Source: Oppiella nova (Eukaryota; Arthropoda; Arachnida; Sarcoptiformes; Oppiidae). Taken from it: 24,340 nucleotides of DNA. The stretch is from NCBI GenBank assembly GCA_905397405.1, contig CAJPVJ010000490.1:1-24340 (forward strand), in the 5' to 3' direction. Positions within the stretch are counted from its first letter, which is position 1. Every line of letters begins with the position of its first letter. The position numbers and the translations under genes are program-made. This document shows, piece by piece, positions 1 to 10,999 of the stretch. Below the pieces are notes generated by a model. It was not told the DNA's origin. It saw only the letters and a program-made list of their open reading frames with translations, and made no database searches.

Positions 1-378
1 GTGTATTGAGAGCACAGGCATGTGAGATGCAAAATGCATATGAGTTAGACATTGCTTTGCATAGCATTTCAATAGTAAAGGGAAAGTAAATTGACAATAG
101 ATTGAGAAGTCGGGGGTTGGGTACGGGCTGTAGTGACCAGTGATATAAACCCTTACATAGGGTTTGAAAACTTTTAAAATTGTTTAAAAACCCTTCAAAC
201 TTGTAAAAGTTGCCAAACTTTATATACAAGGAACTTATAATTAGATACATTACTAAAAATTACTAAAATCCTACTTGATATTCACGTGATGGATAGCCAG
301 CCCCCGGGTCACCCAGTTTTCTCGCATACATATTGAGTGAATAAAAATGAAAATTGTTTGCTAGAAACTGGTGGCGAT

Positions 379-396
379 CCCTATCCCTATCCCTAT
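379..396. repeat. (CCCTAT)3
   Basis: Three exact hexamer units. The unit is not the arthropod telomere repeat TTAGG, so this is taken as a small internal tandem repeat. Confidence 0.85.
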
Positions 397-835
397 TGAA
401 TTTGGTGCTCATTATAATACAGAGAATAAATAAAGAGAAAAAAGTTTTTCAATGAATCCCTGAGCTCTCTGGCATCCATTGGTGACCAATAATTTTCATA
501 AGAGAAAAATTTATCCATAAAATGTATATCGATTGACGAATAATTTTGTCAAAATATTTCTTATGTAATGCACATCAAGAATATATGTAAATACATTTAA
601 TATGGAGATATGTATAAATAGATATGACTTATATTTTTTACATATCTCTATACGTAATAAAATTCTCTCTAATATTATAATATAATATATAAGAATATTT
701 TTACTATGCATTGAAAAATAAAGTGACACAACAATCAATATTAAAGTGCATATAATATAGCCATATATTTCCAATATATTCCGGTTCACTCTACTTTAAC
801 AAGCGTGTTTTTCTCTGTCTATTTCTTGCCAAAAG

Positions 836-856
836 TCTCTCTCTCTCTCTCTCTCT
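836..856. repeat. (CT)n microsatellite, 21 bp
   Basis: Pure alternating TC run, 27 bp to the left of repeat arm A. Confidence 0.95.
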
Positions 857-883
857 GGAAAAGTCGCTCTCTTTTTACAATAT

Positions 884-947
884 GTCACCGAAAAATATTA
901 TATAAACTTACGTATTGATCGCTATTTGTTATTATAATAAAACACAT
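884..947 (+). repeat. 64-bp repeat arm A (inverted relative to 2209-2272)
   Basis: The sequence starts GTCACCG and ends ACACAT. Its reverse complement matches 2209-2272 at all 64 positions by my base-by-base reading. Right after it (949-980) is a 32-bp module and a CT tract that also follow the other arm, but in direct orientation. Confidence 0.9.
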
Positions 948-948
948 A

Positions 949-976
949 AAAATAGTAGAGTATAACAAATATAAGT

Positions 977-980
<4 letters not shown>
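949..980 (+). repeat. 32-bp module, copy 1, leading into a CT tract
   Basis: AAAATAGTAGAGTATAACAA followed by ATATAAGTACTT is repeated exactly at 2305-2336 in the same orientation, again ending in (CT)n, although the 64-bp arms beside the two copies are inverted. Confidence 0.9.

Positions 981-1008
<28 letters not shown>
981..1008. repeat. (CT)14 microsatellite
   Basis: Joins the 32-bp module on its left to the 117-bp repeat on its right with no other bases between. Confidence 0.95.
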
Positions 1009-1015
<7 letters not shown>

Positions 1016-1125
1016 TATATATATTGGAATAAATTTCCGGCAATATTTTCCATGAATAATATTCTTCATATTCTTTGAATTCAAATTCTATTCAACATTT
1101 CACTTACGATTATTATTCAATATTT
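1009..1125 (+). repeat. 117-bp dispersed repeat, copy 1
   Basis: Begins GACTTCATATATATA right after a CT tract and ends CAATATTT. Copy 2 at 3994-4114 differs by two TA units and one A/G substitution near 1102. It contains a TTTGAATTCAAA palindrome. Confidence 0.9.
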
Positions 1126-1830
1126 TATCGCATTTTCATAAAATTCATTACTATATTCAGAAAACATTTTTCTTATCATGAAGTTACTCGCAATACTGTA
1201 TGTGTTTCTCGATAATTAAGATTTACTTTTAAAAAGTTTTTACTTTTAGATGTTTTGTCTTTATTATCAAATAAAACGTAATTTTTTCGGAGAACAAGAA
1301 AACATCGACAAAACATATATAAAGAAAGATTTGACTAAAAATCAAATTAGTTTTGAGAGACCATATCGTGAAGGCTATACACAACACACTATTAGAGAAA
1401 ATTGAATTTTTCCGGAACACAGCAAAAAATATATATAATATACATAAACATACAGTACATACATGAATACCCTGCCATCCCTCTCCTCCTTATCTAACGG
1501 TGCGTTTTGTCTCATTACTAGTCAGACATCTCACTGTATTTTCCATACAGTATTTGGTGCCTCAAAAACTTTTACCTTACGTATGATATGTGAATATATT
1601 GTATATAATATTGAAATATACGGCTAAATAAAGCATTCAATATATTAGGAGAGAATAAATGGCAATATTTATTGAATGCATAAATAGATATTACAGTCTA
1701 TGGTCTCCAGTCTCTGCTTAATCTCGCATTGCATTTGCGAAATCCCCGGTGGACTGCAAAGTGCTATACACTAGACTACTGGCCCTAAAGATCACCGCCA
1801 GATTCAGGAGTAGTAGCGGTGGTGGCGGAG

Positions 1831-1854
1831 GAGAGAGAGAGAGAGAGAGAGAGA
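1831..1854. repeat. (GA)12 microsatellite
   Basis: Preceded by a GC-richer stretch (AGTAGTAGCGGTGGTGGCGG, 1809-1828) that looks like decayed trinucleotide repeat. Confidence 0.95.
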
Positions 1855-2208
1855 TGGGATGTTTGTCTGTGATATGATTTGGGAGAGATTGCGAGAGAGA
1901 GCAGACAGAAAATGAGAGCCAAATTTAAGTCCATATCCTCGCGAAAAACGTTAAGGAAATGTATATAATAGCCAAAAGTGGATCACATGTGGTATTTATG
2001 CCAATGAGTAAACCCATAGTGTAATACGAAATGATAGACTCCATGTCCACACGGACATGCATATCTCATTTGAATGTATGTTATACGCTGACTGTCCATA
2101 ACTAATACCCGGAGTCAATTATATAAACTTTAAATTAAAATCTTAGGCTCTATTGTCTCGAATAAAATGCTATTTTCTATGAAAAATATTTTAATATAAT
2201 ATATTTCA

Positions 2209-2272
2209 ATGTGTTTTATTATAATAACAAATAGCGATCAATACGTAAGTTTATATAATATTTTTCGGTGAC
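2209..2272 (-). repeat. 64-bp repeat arm B (inverted copy of 884-947)
   Basis: Perfect reverse complement of 884-947. The pair spans 1,389 bp with GTCACCG...CGGTGAC outer ends, like terminal inverted repeats. No clear target-site duplication is seen outside (left flank ACAATAT, right flank TTATTAT), and no transposase frame lies between. Confidence 0.9.
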
Positions 2273-2304
2273 TTATTATGTATTGAAAATACTTATTGCT
2301 TCAC

Positions 2305-2332
2305 AAAATAGTAGAGTATAACAAATATAAGT

Positions 2333-2336
<4 letters not shown>
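2305..2336 (+). repeat. 32-bp module, copy 2, leading into a CT tract
   Basis: Direct copy of 949-980. Here 32 unrelated bases (2273-2304) separate it from the 64-bp arm, while in copy 1 the arm abuts it with one A between. Confidence 0.9.

Positions 2337-2371
<35 letters not shown>
2337..2371. repeat. (CT)n microsatellite, 35 bp
   Basis: Follows the second 32-bp module, as the 981-1008 tract follows the first; the sequence beyond (CAGTATATATTG) is different. Confidence 0.95.
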
Positions 2372-2374
<3 letters not shown>

Positions 2375-3159
2375 ATATATTGTTTTGTTTAAAACGAATA
2401 AGTAATATGTAATCAAAATTCAAAATTTTTTGGATTAAAGTCTTCTCTAGCAAAAAATATTCAGAATATAATCAGTTGTTTGTATTGAATAGCACTGTAG
2501 AAACAAATAAAGCACAAAAAAGTTTTCATATTGATTTTTTATGGCAAATAATTCTGGTGATATTATATTTTAAAATGAAAATCAAATTTATTCGTCGGAA
2601 TATAATAAAAATATATTATTATATATTAGTCTCGATTCTGTGTAGAAATACATAATAAAATAATGGAAAATTTGTTTATATTAATAATATTAAACTAGTA
2701 TATTACCAGATAAAATGTACCTATATCTATAAATCCTATTAAGATTATTATATAAAACCTTCACCACGGATTATAATTATATAATTACAAAATGTAATCT
2801 TAAAACTAAATCAGATATTAAACCCACGAGTGACTAGTGTGTGTTGACTGCGAAATAAATACACAATAACTGCGAGAATATATATAAATATTACTGACAT
2901 TTACTATTGCATTGAATTTTATTCAATATTGGAATTGATATGAATGGACACCAAATAAATTCTAATAAACTGTTCGCCAGTTTTCAATGTATTTTTGTTT
3001 CTCTTTTCGGGACAAAAATATAGATAAAGTGTTTAGTTTTATATAAGTATAAAGAATATATAAATTCTTCCATAAAAATAGATATTATTGCATACGTTTA
3101 GAGTTTAAGTAAAATATCTGTAGATATATATATAAAAAGTTTTTGTATTGAGTGAGTGA

Positions 3160-3163
<4 letters not shown>

Positions 3164-3190
<27 letters not shown>
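3164..3190. repeat. (GA)n microsatellite, 27 bp
   Basis: Preceded by the imperfect purine run GAGTGAGTGAGAGG. Confidence 0.95.
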
Positions 3191-3194
<4 letters not shown>

Positions 3195-3318
3195 AAATAT
3201 AATATAAATATAGAATAGAATATCAAATAAAACTTAAGGCCAGAGAGAGAAAAATGAAAATACATTGCAATGTCTTTTGGTGTTTGAATTTAGATATAAT
3301 AATAAAACCCACTTCCAA

Positions 3319-3343
3319 CTCTCTCTCTCTCTCTCTCTCTCTC
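3319..3343. repeat. (CT)n microsatellite, 25 bp
   Basis: Lies 128 bp after the GA tract at 3164-3190 in opposite phase, so the two could pair. Confidence 0.95.
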
Positions 3344-3966
3344 GCATCCATAAAGTTAAGTCAAAAAAATCAAATTTTGCGACACTTTTTGTCTTTTTTG
3401 CACACATAATATATTAGTATAGAAAAGGTGTCGCGAAAATACATATAAAGAGATGGAAACACAAAAAGTGGCAAAAATTTTATTCAAAACATAAATATAC
3501 ATTATAGTAAAGTTAATGTTCACTATTTGCACTGGCATCTCGTAGGGCACTGGCAGGTAGTGGTGGGTTAAAGCCTTTGAGGTATGGAAAAAATGCTATT
3601 TCTTACGTGGAATATATTCCGTAGAATATTCTATATATTCTGTATATTCCTTATAATAATATAAGTTATATATTCGGACACATCTCACGACCGTTTGCAT
3701 CGACACACTGTCAGCACCCGAAAGGGCACACAAGATAACTATAGTTTTATATACACTTATAGATATATATAAGTATAATATATTTCTCTGCATTTCGTAT
3801 ATCAATATATATTTTGAATCCAAATATAAGTTTTAGGAATAAGAAGAATATATTTTCTGTCGTTTTTTCGCTCACAATTTGAAAGCATTGGCCAAACGTG
3901 TCGATGCCTTAGAGGGGAAAATACACTTACATTTCGTTTGGCTAACAGTATGTATGAAATTCATTG

Positions 3967-3993
<27 letters not shown>
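3967..3993. repeat. (CT)n microsatellite, 27 bp
   Basis: Left border of the second 121-bp dispersed repeat copy. Confidence 0.95.
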
Positions 3994-4000
<7 letters not shown>

Positions 4001-4113
4001 TATATATATATATTGGAATAAATTTCCGGCAATATTTTCCATGAATAATATTCTTCATATTCTTTGAATTCAAATTCTATTCAACATTTCGCTTACGATT
4101 ATTATTCAATATT

Positions 4114-4114
<1 letters not shown>
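3994..4114 (+). repeat. 121-bp dispersed repeat, copy 2
   Basis: Near-identical copy of 1009-1125, flanked by CT tracts on both sides (3967-3993 and 4116-4152). Its right end stops exactly where the second CT tract begins. Confidence 0.9.

Positions 4115-4115
<1 letters not shown>

Positions 4116-4152
<37 letters not shown>
4116..4152. repeat. (CT)n microsatellite, 37 bp
   Basis: Right border of the 121-bp repeat. Read through, it gives a Leu-Ser run in a short chance frame. Confidence 0.95.
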
Positions 4153-4154
<2 letters not shown>

Positions 4155-5092
4155 AGTGTCTTTACAAATACTTTTTGTTTTTAAGCCATTTGTCCACCAC
4201 TTTTCATCTCATAGTCACTCTCCCTGAATATTCTAGGCTACCGTTCCCATCACTCTCTTTCATTCATAGTAAAGTAGTTGTCTCTTGAATATATGCAATA
4301 TATTTGGTGTGAGAATAGCATAACACTACATACTACTTATGATAATATTACACAGTATATAAATAAGTTTCTAGCTAGCTAAATAAAATTTTAAGACCTT
4401 TTTAATTTAACTAAAATATGTTTTATTTACTGCTAGTATATATTTATTGTTATTTTATATTTTAATATTAAATTACAAGAATATTCAGGGTAAAATATTT
4501 TTTACGGCAATTGTCTGTATATTTATAACGTATGAAAAACTTTGGACACAACAGAGACTGTGAGCGAAAATGTTTGAACTATTTTTTTAGTGTAACTCTT
4601 ATATACAAGTGTTGAAAAATATATGGACCGAACTGTTGAGCCCCTGAGACAACCACTACTACTATCTACCAGTGCTCGACACATATTTCACTTTTAAAGT
4701 GTACACAACAAAAAATATTTTATAATATAATGGACTGAATATTCTGTGTATATTAGATGTACTGTTTGGTGGACAGTAGTCACTAGTGTATGAGATATTG
4801 TGTGTAAATCATAAATGTATGGATAGGAGTGGAGTAAAAAATTTGTTGAATATATTTAAGTGTTGAGCTCATAGTTATAGGCAAATGTCTTTAAAATATA
4901 TTACAATTCATATATAAAAACTGTTTTTATTGTATAATTTCAATGGGGTTTAGCGGGTAATGTGATGCAGAGTTAGTGTTTGTGCTAGATATTTATATTT
5001 GTTATTATAATTAAGTTATCCCGGTATACTTTATATGCCATTTATGTCGATATACTATTCATGAGAGTCGCGAGTGAGTAAAGCAGTTGTCA

Positions 5093-5095
<3 letters not shown>

Positions 5096-5135
<40 letters not shown>
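5096..5135. repeat. (GA)20 microsatellite
   Basis: About 620 bp inside the intron from the donor at 5756. On the transcribed (minus) strand it is a 40-nt polypyrimidine tract, but no AG acceptor with an open exon follows. Confidence 0.95.
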
Positions 5136-5139
<4 letters not shown>

Positions 5140-5756
5140 AAGTCAAGAAATGCATTGACATTAAAATGTTGTCTTCGCTAATGCTATACACATACAGACT
5201 GTTGACAATGATATTAATCACATGTGAATTATATACGCGGCAAATATATTCAGGACCACTTTTGCATCAAAACACTACTGCATAATACTGTACAGTGTAT
5301 TGAGAATAACTGTTAGAATAATTAAAATATGATTTGTATAGCAGTGTCTCAGTTACTTGTATTGCAAATTCTAGCACTATATTCACTAAAAGTGTGTATA
5401 ATCTATAGTACTCTTAAGTTAATTGATTTTGTTTTCAAACGAGAAATATATTTATTTATCGTTTATCTCATTGAACAGAGAAATAGCCAACAAATGAGAG
5501 AAAGTCGGACAGAAAGACAGATAGAAAGCGTGGGAGAGAATGGTATAAATATTTGTCACTACATCTCACATTTAATTATATTACAAGATTTACTACTACG
5601 AGAATAATCACATCATTATTATCATTAAACAAATTCTTAACCCATGAACTCATTACTAAAACATACGGAAAACATGCAAAACGGACACAAAGGTGTCCAC
5701 AAATCGCAATCGATGGACAGGCAGCTACTGGTAAGGCAAACGTGTGTATCATTTAC

Positions 5757-6069
5757 CTGATGAGGCGGTGATTCTCTGGAGGTATGAGAACTTATTCTCG
5801 TCGTTGGGCTCCGCATAGATCCCGAGCTTCCCGTTGAGGAGGGCCTGCGTCTGACTCTGGCCGGGGTTTGGCTGATCGCCGGCACTATTATTGCCCAACA
5901 GTTTGAAGGGCGTGGCGGCCACCGGGAAGTCGTTGACGGCCGGCCACTGGAACGCACCGCCGCCGGTGCTGTTAGGGGGCCGGACACCGGCCGAGGCGGC
6001 GGCGGCGCCCAGTTTGCTGGCCCACAACAGGGGCAACAGGGGGTTCGTATTCACATTCACGCTGTCCAT
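5757..6069 (-). CDS. First coding exon of an unrecognised gene (N-terminal 104 residues)
   Basis: This GC-rich exon begins at an ATG in a near-ideal context (CACCATGG). The frame is closed upstream by an in-frame TAA at 6148-6150 with no earlier ATG between. It codes 104 full codons plus one base and ends at a consensus donor (TCAG then GTAAAT, intron starting at 5756). Reading through the donor gives a stop after two codons. The peptide starts MDSVNVNTNPLLPLLWASKL, followed by an Ala run, then a Gly/Pro/Asn/Ser/Gln-rich low-complexity stretch (about residues 25-80). A less biased end reads LGIYAEPNDENKFSYLQRI. No signal peptide, membrane segment or known domain is visible. Such Ala/Gly/Pro/Gln-rich leaders are common in developmental transcription factors, but that is only a guess and I do not recognise the family. 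Remaining exons lie left of the window. Confidence 0.75.
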
Positions 6070-6150
6070 GGTGTAGGCGCTGCTGGATGTGTAGGTATAT
6101 GCTGTGTGTCCGTTGATTAATATACAGTAGAAGTTGTGTTGAATTTGTTA
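6070..6150 (-). promoter_or_regulatory. 5' leader next to the start codon of the 6069 exon
   Basis: The 81 nt before the ATG contain no other ATG in the reading frame and begin with an in-frame TAA. They end with the Kozak-like CACC. This supports 6069 as the start. The transcription start site cannot be placed from sequence; AT-rich DNA from 6151 to about 7740 shows no clear TATA/initiator pair that I would defend. Confidence 0.4.
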
Positions 6151-7739
6151 ATCAAATGTAACTTATATTGCACTGAAGGCCAGTCTCCATCACTAATGTG
6201 TTATGAATTCACGGGAGTTGCGATCGACACACAAACGCACGGAAAAAGTAAATTAACTTTTGCTTGGGGTTTGAGTGAATATACTGTATTGTAAAGTAGT
6301 ATTAGTTTTACAAAAACTTTTTAGTCAGTGAACTTTGTTTTGCTTTGGTTTGTATTCAACGCCGCGATTTTTGCTAATAATCTTGTGTTTCATTAGAAAA
6401 CTTTGCGTTTCGTTTTATTTCAGCAGTCATTTACTGATCACTTATTTTGGTTGACATTCAGATGACATTAAGAGAGACACACTCTATCTGTATGTGTGGT
6501 ATAAGTGGGGAGAGAATGGAGAGAGAAGAAGATGTCATTAAATGAAAAATTGTTTTGATTTCAAGTTGTTTTTTAACTGATATCTAGTGTTGTATCGTAT
6601 GTATGGTTTGGGTCACTGAGTGTTAAGTTATTATAGTTTTTTTCTGATCTCGTATTTTGTTTTTTATTTAACAGAAATAATTGCCATTAAAATCGGGTAG
6701 TCATCAGAACATCTCATTTATATATTATATATCTATTCTGTATAATAGATAAGACTTTTTTCCGACTACCAGTCCTCACTTTGCTTAATACAATCGATGG
6801 CTTGACTTTTGAGGACTTTTTTCGTTATTAAGGCATCAATTGATGCTTAAAATTAAACTGATTTTCAGATTTTCCTATTAATATTGAAAGACAATTAAAT
6901 CATATAATAATGAGTTGTCTATTGATTACGAGTTGTCCTCTCAAATGCCAATCAATTTTCTTTCAGTCAGTTATCACTTATGTTTAGTTCAACACCAAAA
7001 ACACCGGAATTTGTGCAATACTTTTGCGATTAAATTGAAATGCAAAATATTTTTTACTTACAAAAACATTGCACTATTATATTTTAGACATTAATTACTT
7101 GTTAATAAAATTGCACACAAAATAATAAGTTAACTTAAATATACAAATATGATAAATATTTTTACTTTTCTTGCTTAAAATATAAAACGTTTAAATATTT
7201 ATTAATACTTTTTTTGGTATTAATAAATATGAATAACAATTATAATATTGTGAATTTTGTAATATTTACCCGTTTTTTGAGAGATTCAATTAAATAATAA
7301 AAATATTACATAATTTATACACAAATTAATGACAGCAAAAAACTTTTAGGAACTTTCGTATACCAGCCGTTAAAACCACTTTTTTGACTGAAAAGTGGGT
7401 CTATTTTTACATCAAATAGAGTATTATATTATATTTTAGGAACCATTAGATAAGTGATACACAATTGTTAAGGCATTCATGAAATATAAGCGAAAATATG
7501 GCGTTTTTGACAAAATCTCCGCAAAATGTGATGATAGAGAAGACATACACTAATAATTAGCTGCGATTTTGTTGTGTAATTAATCGACAAACAGTTTGTT
7601 AATTATAATTAATATTCAAAAAACTTTTTATGACTCGACTCACAATAAATGAAAAAACTTTTAAAATTCCGGTTTTAATTTGCTTTTGCTTTGGATTTTG
7701 ACAAAAGTTTTTGTTGTTGTCTGAATACAATGAATATTC

Positions 7740-8550
7740 TTGCGATTCACTATTGAATAGCTGATGAGTGTTTAGCAGCGATGGGAAGCATCTCTATTGG
7801 CATCACCGGGTAGTCAGTAATATGGGATCAGCACTACCAGAGCGAGCGGTTAGAGCACACATACAATGCATTTGAGAGCACAGAGAGAAAGACTTATGGC
7901 TTATGTATGGATTCGGACAATACTGGCGCTCAGTATTACACACTGTATGGCAATGAGAGGAGTCGGAGAATACACAGCCGTTGCGGAGAGAAAAGCAAAA
8001 ACCATTTGAAGGGATAGACTGCCGGAGACTGACTGCCAGTGCGATGAGAGACTGTATGATTACAAGTGCTTTACGAGTGGAGACTGAGACGTTTTCTGAG
8101 AGCTATGTGTGTGAGTGAGAGCTGCCGGTGCTGCTGCTCTGGCATAGCAGAGATGGCTAAAGTGGTGGCGATGCTATGCTAACTGTGCGATCACACACAG
8201 GAATATATGGGCTGTTCATTATGCCAACAGTGCTTCCAATCATACAAAGCCATTGCACAACACATGTATAATATGTATGAGAGTGAGTGCTGTATGGTGT
8301 GCACCGGGTCCTAATGTATGGGTGCGTAAAAAAGTTTTGCATTGTATGTGCATATTATGTCATAGAAAATACATTTTTACGGCACGTATAGTGCTCTATA
8401 ATATGCAGAATATATAGCGAAAGCCTTTGCATACGATATGCAAAACAGTGAATATGTTGCTGAATGTGATGGCAATTGGCGTTTTTATGGCGCATGTATG
8501 CAAACTACTGGTGCTGTAGCGTGTGAGCACCGTTAGCTCATACATGCCTC
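7740..8550. promoter_or_regulatory. GC-raised island upstream of the 6069 gene
   Basis: Base composition rises visibly against the AT-rich flanks, without a long open frame or convincing splice-bounded exon. It lies about 1.7-2.5 kb upstream of the ATG of the minus-strand gene. It carries CCGGTG/CACCGG words at 7804, 8125 and 8302 and a near-palindrome TTTGCATA-CGA-TATGCAAA around 8424-8445. It could be a distal promoter with a non-coding first exon, or an enhancer. Composition and position are the only evidence. Confidence 0.25.
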
Positions 8551-9404
8551 GGTGTGTCTACTTTTTTACTATTCAGTGTTTAAAGAGTGGGATGGGTTTG
8601 TATGTGCAGAATATTCTTATACTGTAATAGTTTGCGGTAGCGATCGATAGCTATATGTATAATGAGGTCTCATTTGAATATTCCTATAGTTATACCGAAA
8701 TTCTTGAAATTCTTTCGCTTTTTACGGAATTTGAAAAGAAATTTATTTATTTTATTTGCATATTAATCGTCATTATTATGAATATTTTATTCATAACGTA
8801 ATTTAAATACGAATAAAAAGTTTTGTATTTTATTTTTTCATTGTCAATATCACCAGTCGTTATATAACTTATATTTTTACTTTTATTGTATTTATGAGTA
8901 CTTATGATGCGGTGACCAATGCTCTCACCATCACTACAGATACTACCGGTGCTACTACTCCGGTGTTGTGTGAAAAGCTTGTAGTCATTGTTTATTTGCT
9001 ATTAAAAGCCAAACGTACCGTAAGGGCCAACACAAGTCAAACGATATCTAAAGGTATTGTTGTTATTGTGCTTTCATTGAGAGGTCAGACACACTGCCAT
9101 ATCATCACCTAATGGCTAATCACACATACAGTTCGGACCCATTTGTGGCACTTAGAGGTTATCGGAGGGGACTGGTAGGGAGGTTTGTGTCGGCGCTCAT
9201 ACATATTGTATTGTACAGTATGTTTGCTGCAAATAGTTTAGTCATATATTCCGATAACTAATACATTGCTAATGAATATACTGTAGTATCTGTAGGCTAT
9301 AGAGTGGTGTAAAAACTTAGAGACCTATCGTTTTTGTTATAATTTTTGCTGTGTTTTGTGACTTACGCTCAGATAAAATACTTTTCTCTCATCACTAGCC
9401 ATGC

Positions 9405-9407
<3 letters not shown>

Positions 9408-9436
<29 letters not shown>
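9408..9436. repeat. (GA)n microsatellite, 29 bp
   Basis: The only long GA/CT tract between 5136 and 10213, so the spacer upstream of the 6069 gene is poor in them. Confidence 0.95.
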
Positions 9437-9439
<3 letters not shown>

Positions 9440-10213
9440 CTTATGAATGTGAAGGTAACCAATCGGTGCAATGAAAACCAAGAATTAACAAACAAATGGT
9501 TAACAAAAAACAAGAATCTAAGATTGAATTTATTGTCAATTTAATGAATATTTTGTATTTAATTTGTGAAGTTTTGTCGCAGTTCTTAGACTTTTAGACA
9601 TGCAGTATAAACTCTATACATATACACAATTTATTAGAAATTATTTCAACAATGATTAGGTGATAAATATAATTTAATAAATATATTTAGAACAATATTG
9701 TTAAATTTATTTAATGATATATTTTAAATAGCACATTTTACAAATTTCCGTGAATAATGTATATTTATTAAAAAAAATATACCAGATTCAATGTCTAGTC
9801 AATACATTCAGTGAAGTGAAACACAATTAAAAGTGAAAGTTATACTAAAAATTAAACATAAATGAAAAACTCTCACTTTTAAAATATATTTGGCATTAAA
9901 TCCATAGAGAAAACAAAATCTCAAACATAAATGTAAACATTTTGACTGTGAACAAAGCAAATTGTGTATTTGTGAATTTTATTCATTCATTCATCCAGTA
10001 ATAAAATTAAATGAAAAATATTTTTGGCACAAAAAACACATACAAATCACTGATTCAGTGATGCGTTTGTTTTTGTGGCCAAATTTTTGTTTGTAATTCA
10101 CAGCCATTTATATTAGTATTCAGTGCTTATAGTAATAACTTACGCCGGTGAATATTATCGGCACATACCTATTATTTTTGTCTCGGTACTTTTTTATCAA
10201 CACATTCTCTGTC

Positions 10214-10236
10214 AGAGAGAGAGAGAGAGAGAGAGA
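10214..10236. repeat. (GA)n microsatellite, 23 bp
   Basis: Pure AG run inside a short frame that reads Arg-Glu repeats; no gene is inferred. Confidence 0.95.
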
Positions 10237-10550
10237 CTCACAGAAAATACTATCTATTTTTTATATCACAAAAAATTCATTCATAAAAATGCGACAAAAA
10301 ACTAGTGAATGACTGAAATGAATGCTAAAAAAATAATAAGAGATACGAATAAGTCATGCCTTAAGTGTAATACCATTTTAATCAACGCTAGGAATCACCG
10401 CAAAAAATCAAAAATCAATTTTACTCGAGTATTATATTATTACTGTAGTATTTGGCACCAAAAACACACACAAACACTTTTAGCATAAAAAACCATAAAT
10501 TTAATTTAAAATCAAAAACTTATACATTTTTCAATATATTTATATTAGCA

Positions 10551-10570
10551 GTGTGTGTGTGTGTGTGTGT
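10551..10570. repeat. (GT)10 microsatellite
   Basis: The only clear GT/CA tract of this length in the window, in contrast to the many CT/GA tracts. Confidence 0.95.
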
Positions 10571-10888
10571 ACTGTGTGTTTGGGAGTCGATGTGTAATAT
10601 TATTTTCGGTGAATAAATAATATATTCAATGAGTATATTTTTTTCTAGCCGTATGTATGCAATGATAATATAATATAAAAACGACAATCATTTCCTCCCA
10701 CTCCTAGTCTAGCACTGCATACGCTGTGAGAGATGGGTATAGAGAGAGGACAGGGAGCTCTGAGATCATATTGATTTTTGCATACGATTACACTGATTGA
10801 CAGTTTGGATAATCATTGGTGAGCACCGACACTTCTCTCGTGGGATAATATATTTTTTGCACTTTTATTGTGTTGTTGTTGTGTATAT

Positions 10889-10999
10889 CTACGTGTGTCT
10901 GCCCTCTCCCTTAAACACCATGTGCTCAATGAATGCCAGCCCCACCAATGCACCGGCCATACCATTCACCACCGCATAGATATTCACACAATAACTCAT
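10889..10999 (-). CDS. Small 36-codon frame, hydrophobic (weak candidate)
   Basis: ATG at 10999-10997 and TAG at 10891-10889, in a small GC-richer island. Residues 7-29 are hydrophobic with spaced small residues (GMAGALVGLA), like one membrane helix, followed by a basic tail (KGEGRHT). The codons do not read like random AT-rich sequence. It has no neighbours or recognised homologue, and the opposite strand is also partly open, so it may be chance. Confidence 0.15.
   Translation of the reverse strand: MSYCVNIYAVVNGMAGALVGLAFIEHMVFKGEGRHT

Larger units (their letters stand above)
1..5756 (-). other. First intron (partial) of the gene whose first exon is at 5757-6069
   Basis: The donor at 5756/5755 opens an intron running leftward past the window edge, so it is at least 5.7 kb if no exon was missed. 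It is AT-rich and holds nine CT/GA tracts, the inverted 64-bp pair (884-947, 2209-2272), a 117/121-bp dispersed repeat (1009-1125, 3994-4114) and a short (CCCTAT)3 run at 379-396. I saw no exon with a good acceptor and donor. That this stretch is intron follows from the donor and is not shown by a transcript. Confidence 0.55.

Noticed and set aside
1721-1830. GC-richer minus-strand frame with Pro/Leu run next to a GA tract
   Set aside because: It is generated by decayed trinucleotide/GA repeat, lacks a splice-bounded exon and has no recognisable peptide.
2042-2059. Small hairpin CATGTCC-ACAC-GGACATG
   Set aside because: Only a 7-bp stem, with no U tract or RNA gene context; no function can be argued.
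5637-5987. 116-codon frame on minus over the 5757-6069 exon
   Set aside because: It is the shadow in another frame of the exon whose ATG at 6069 has the better context and whose frame agrees with the donor.
10900-10960. Minus-strand GLAFIEHMVFKG, resembling the HxxEH zinc site of M16 peptidases
   Set aside because: The first zinc-binding His is missing and the frame ends after 36 codons with no further M16 sequence; taken as coincidence.
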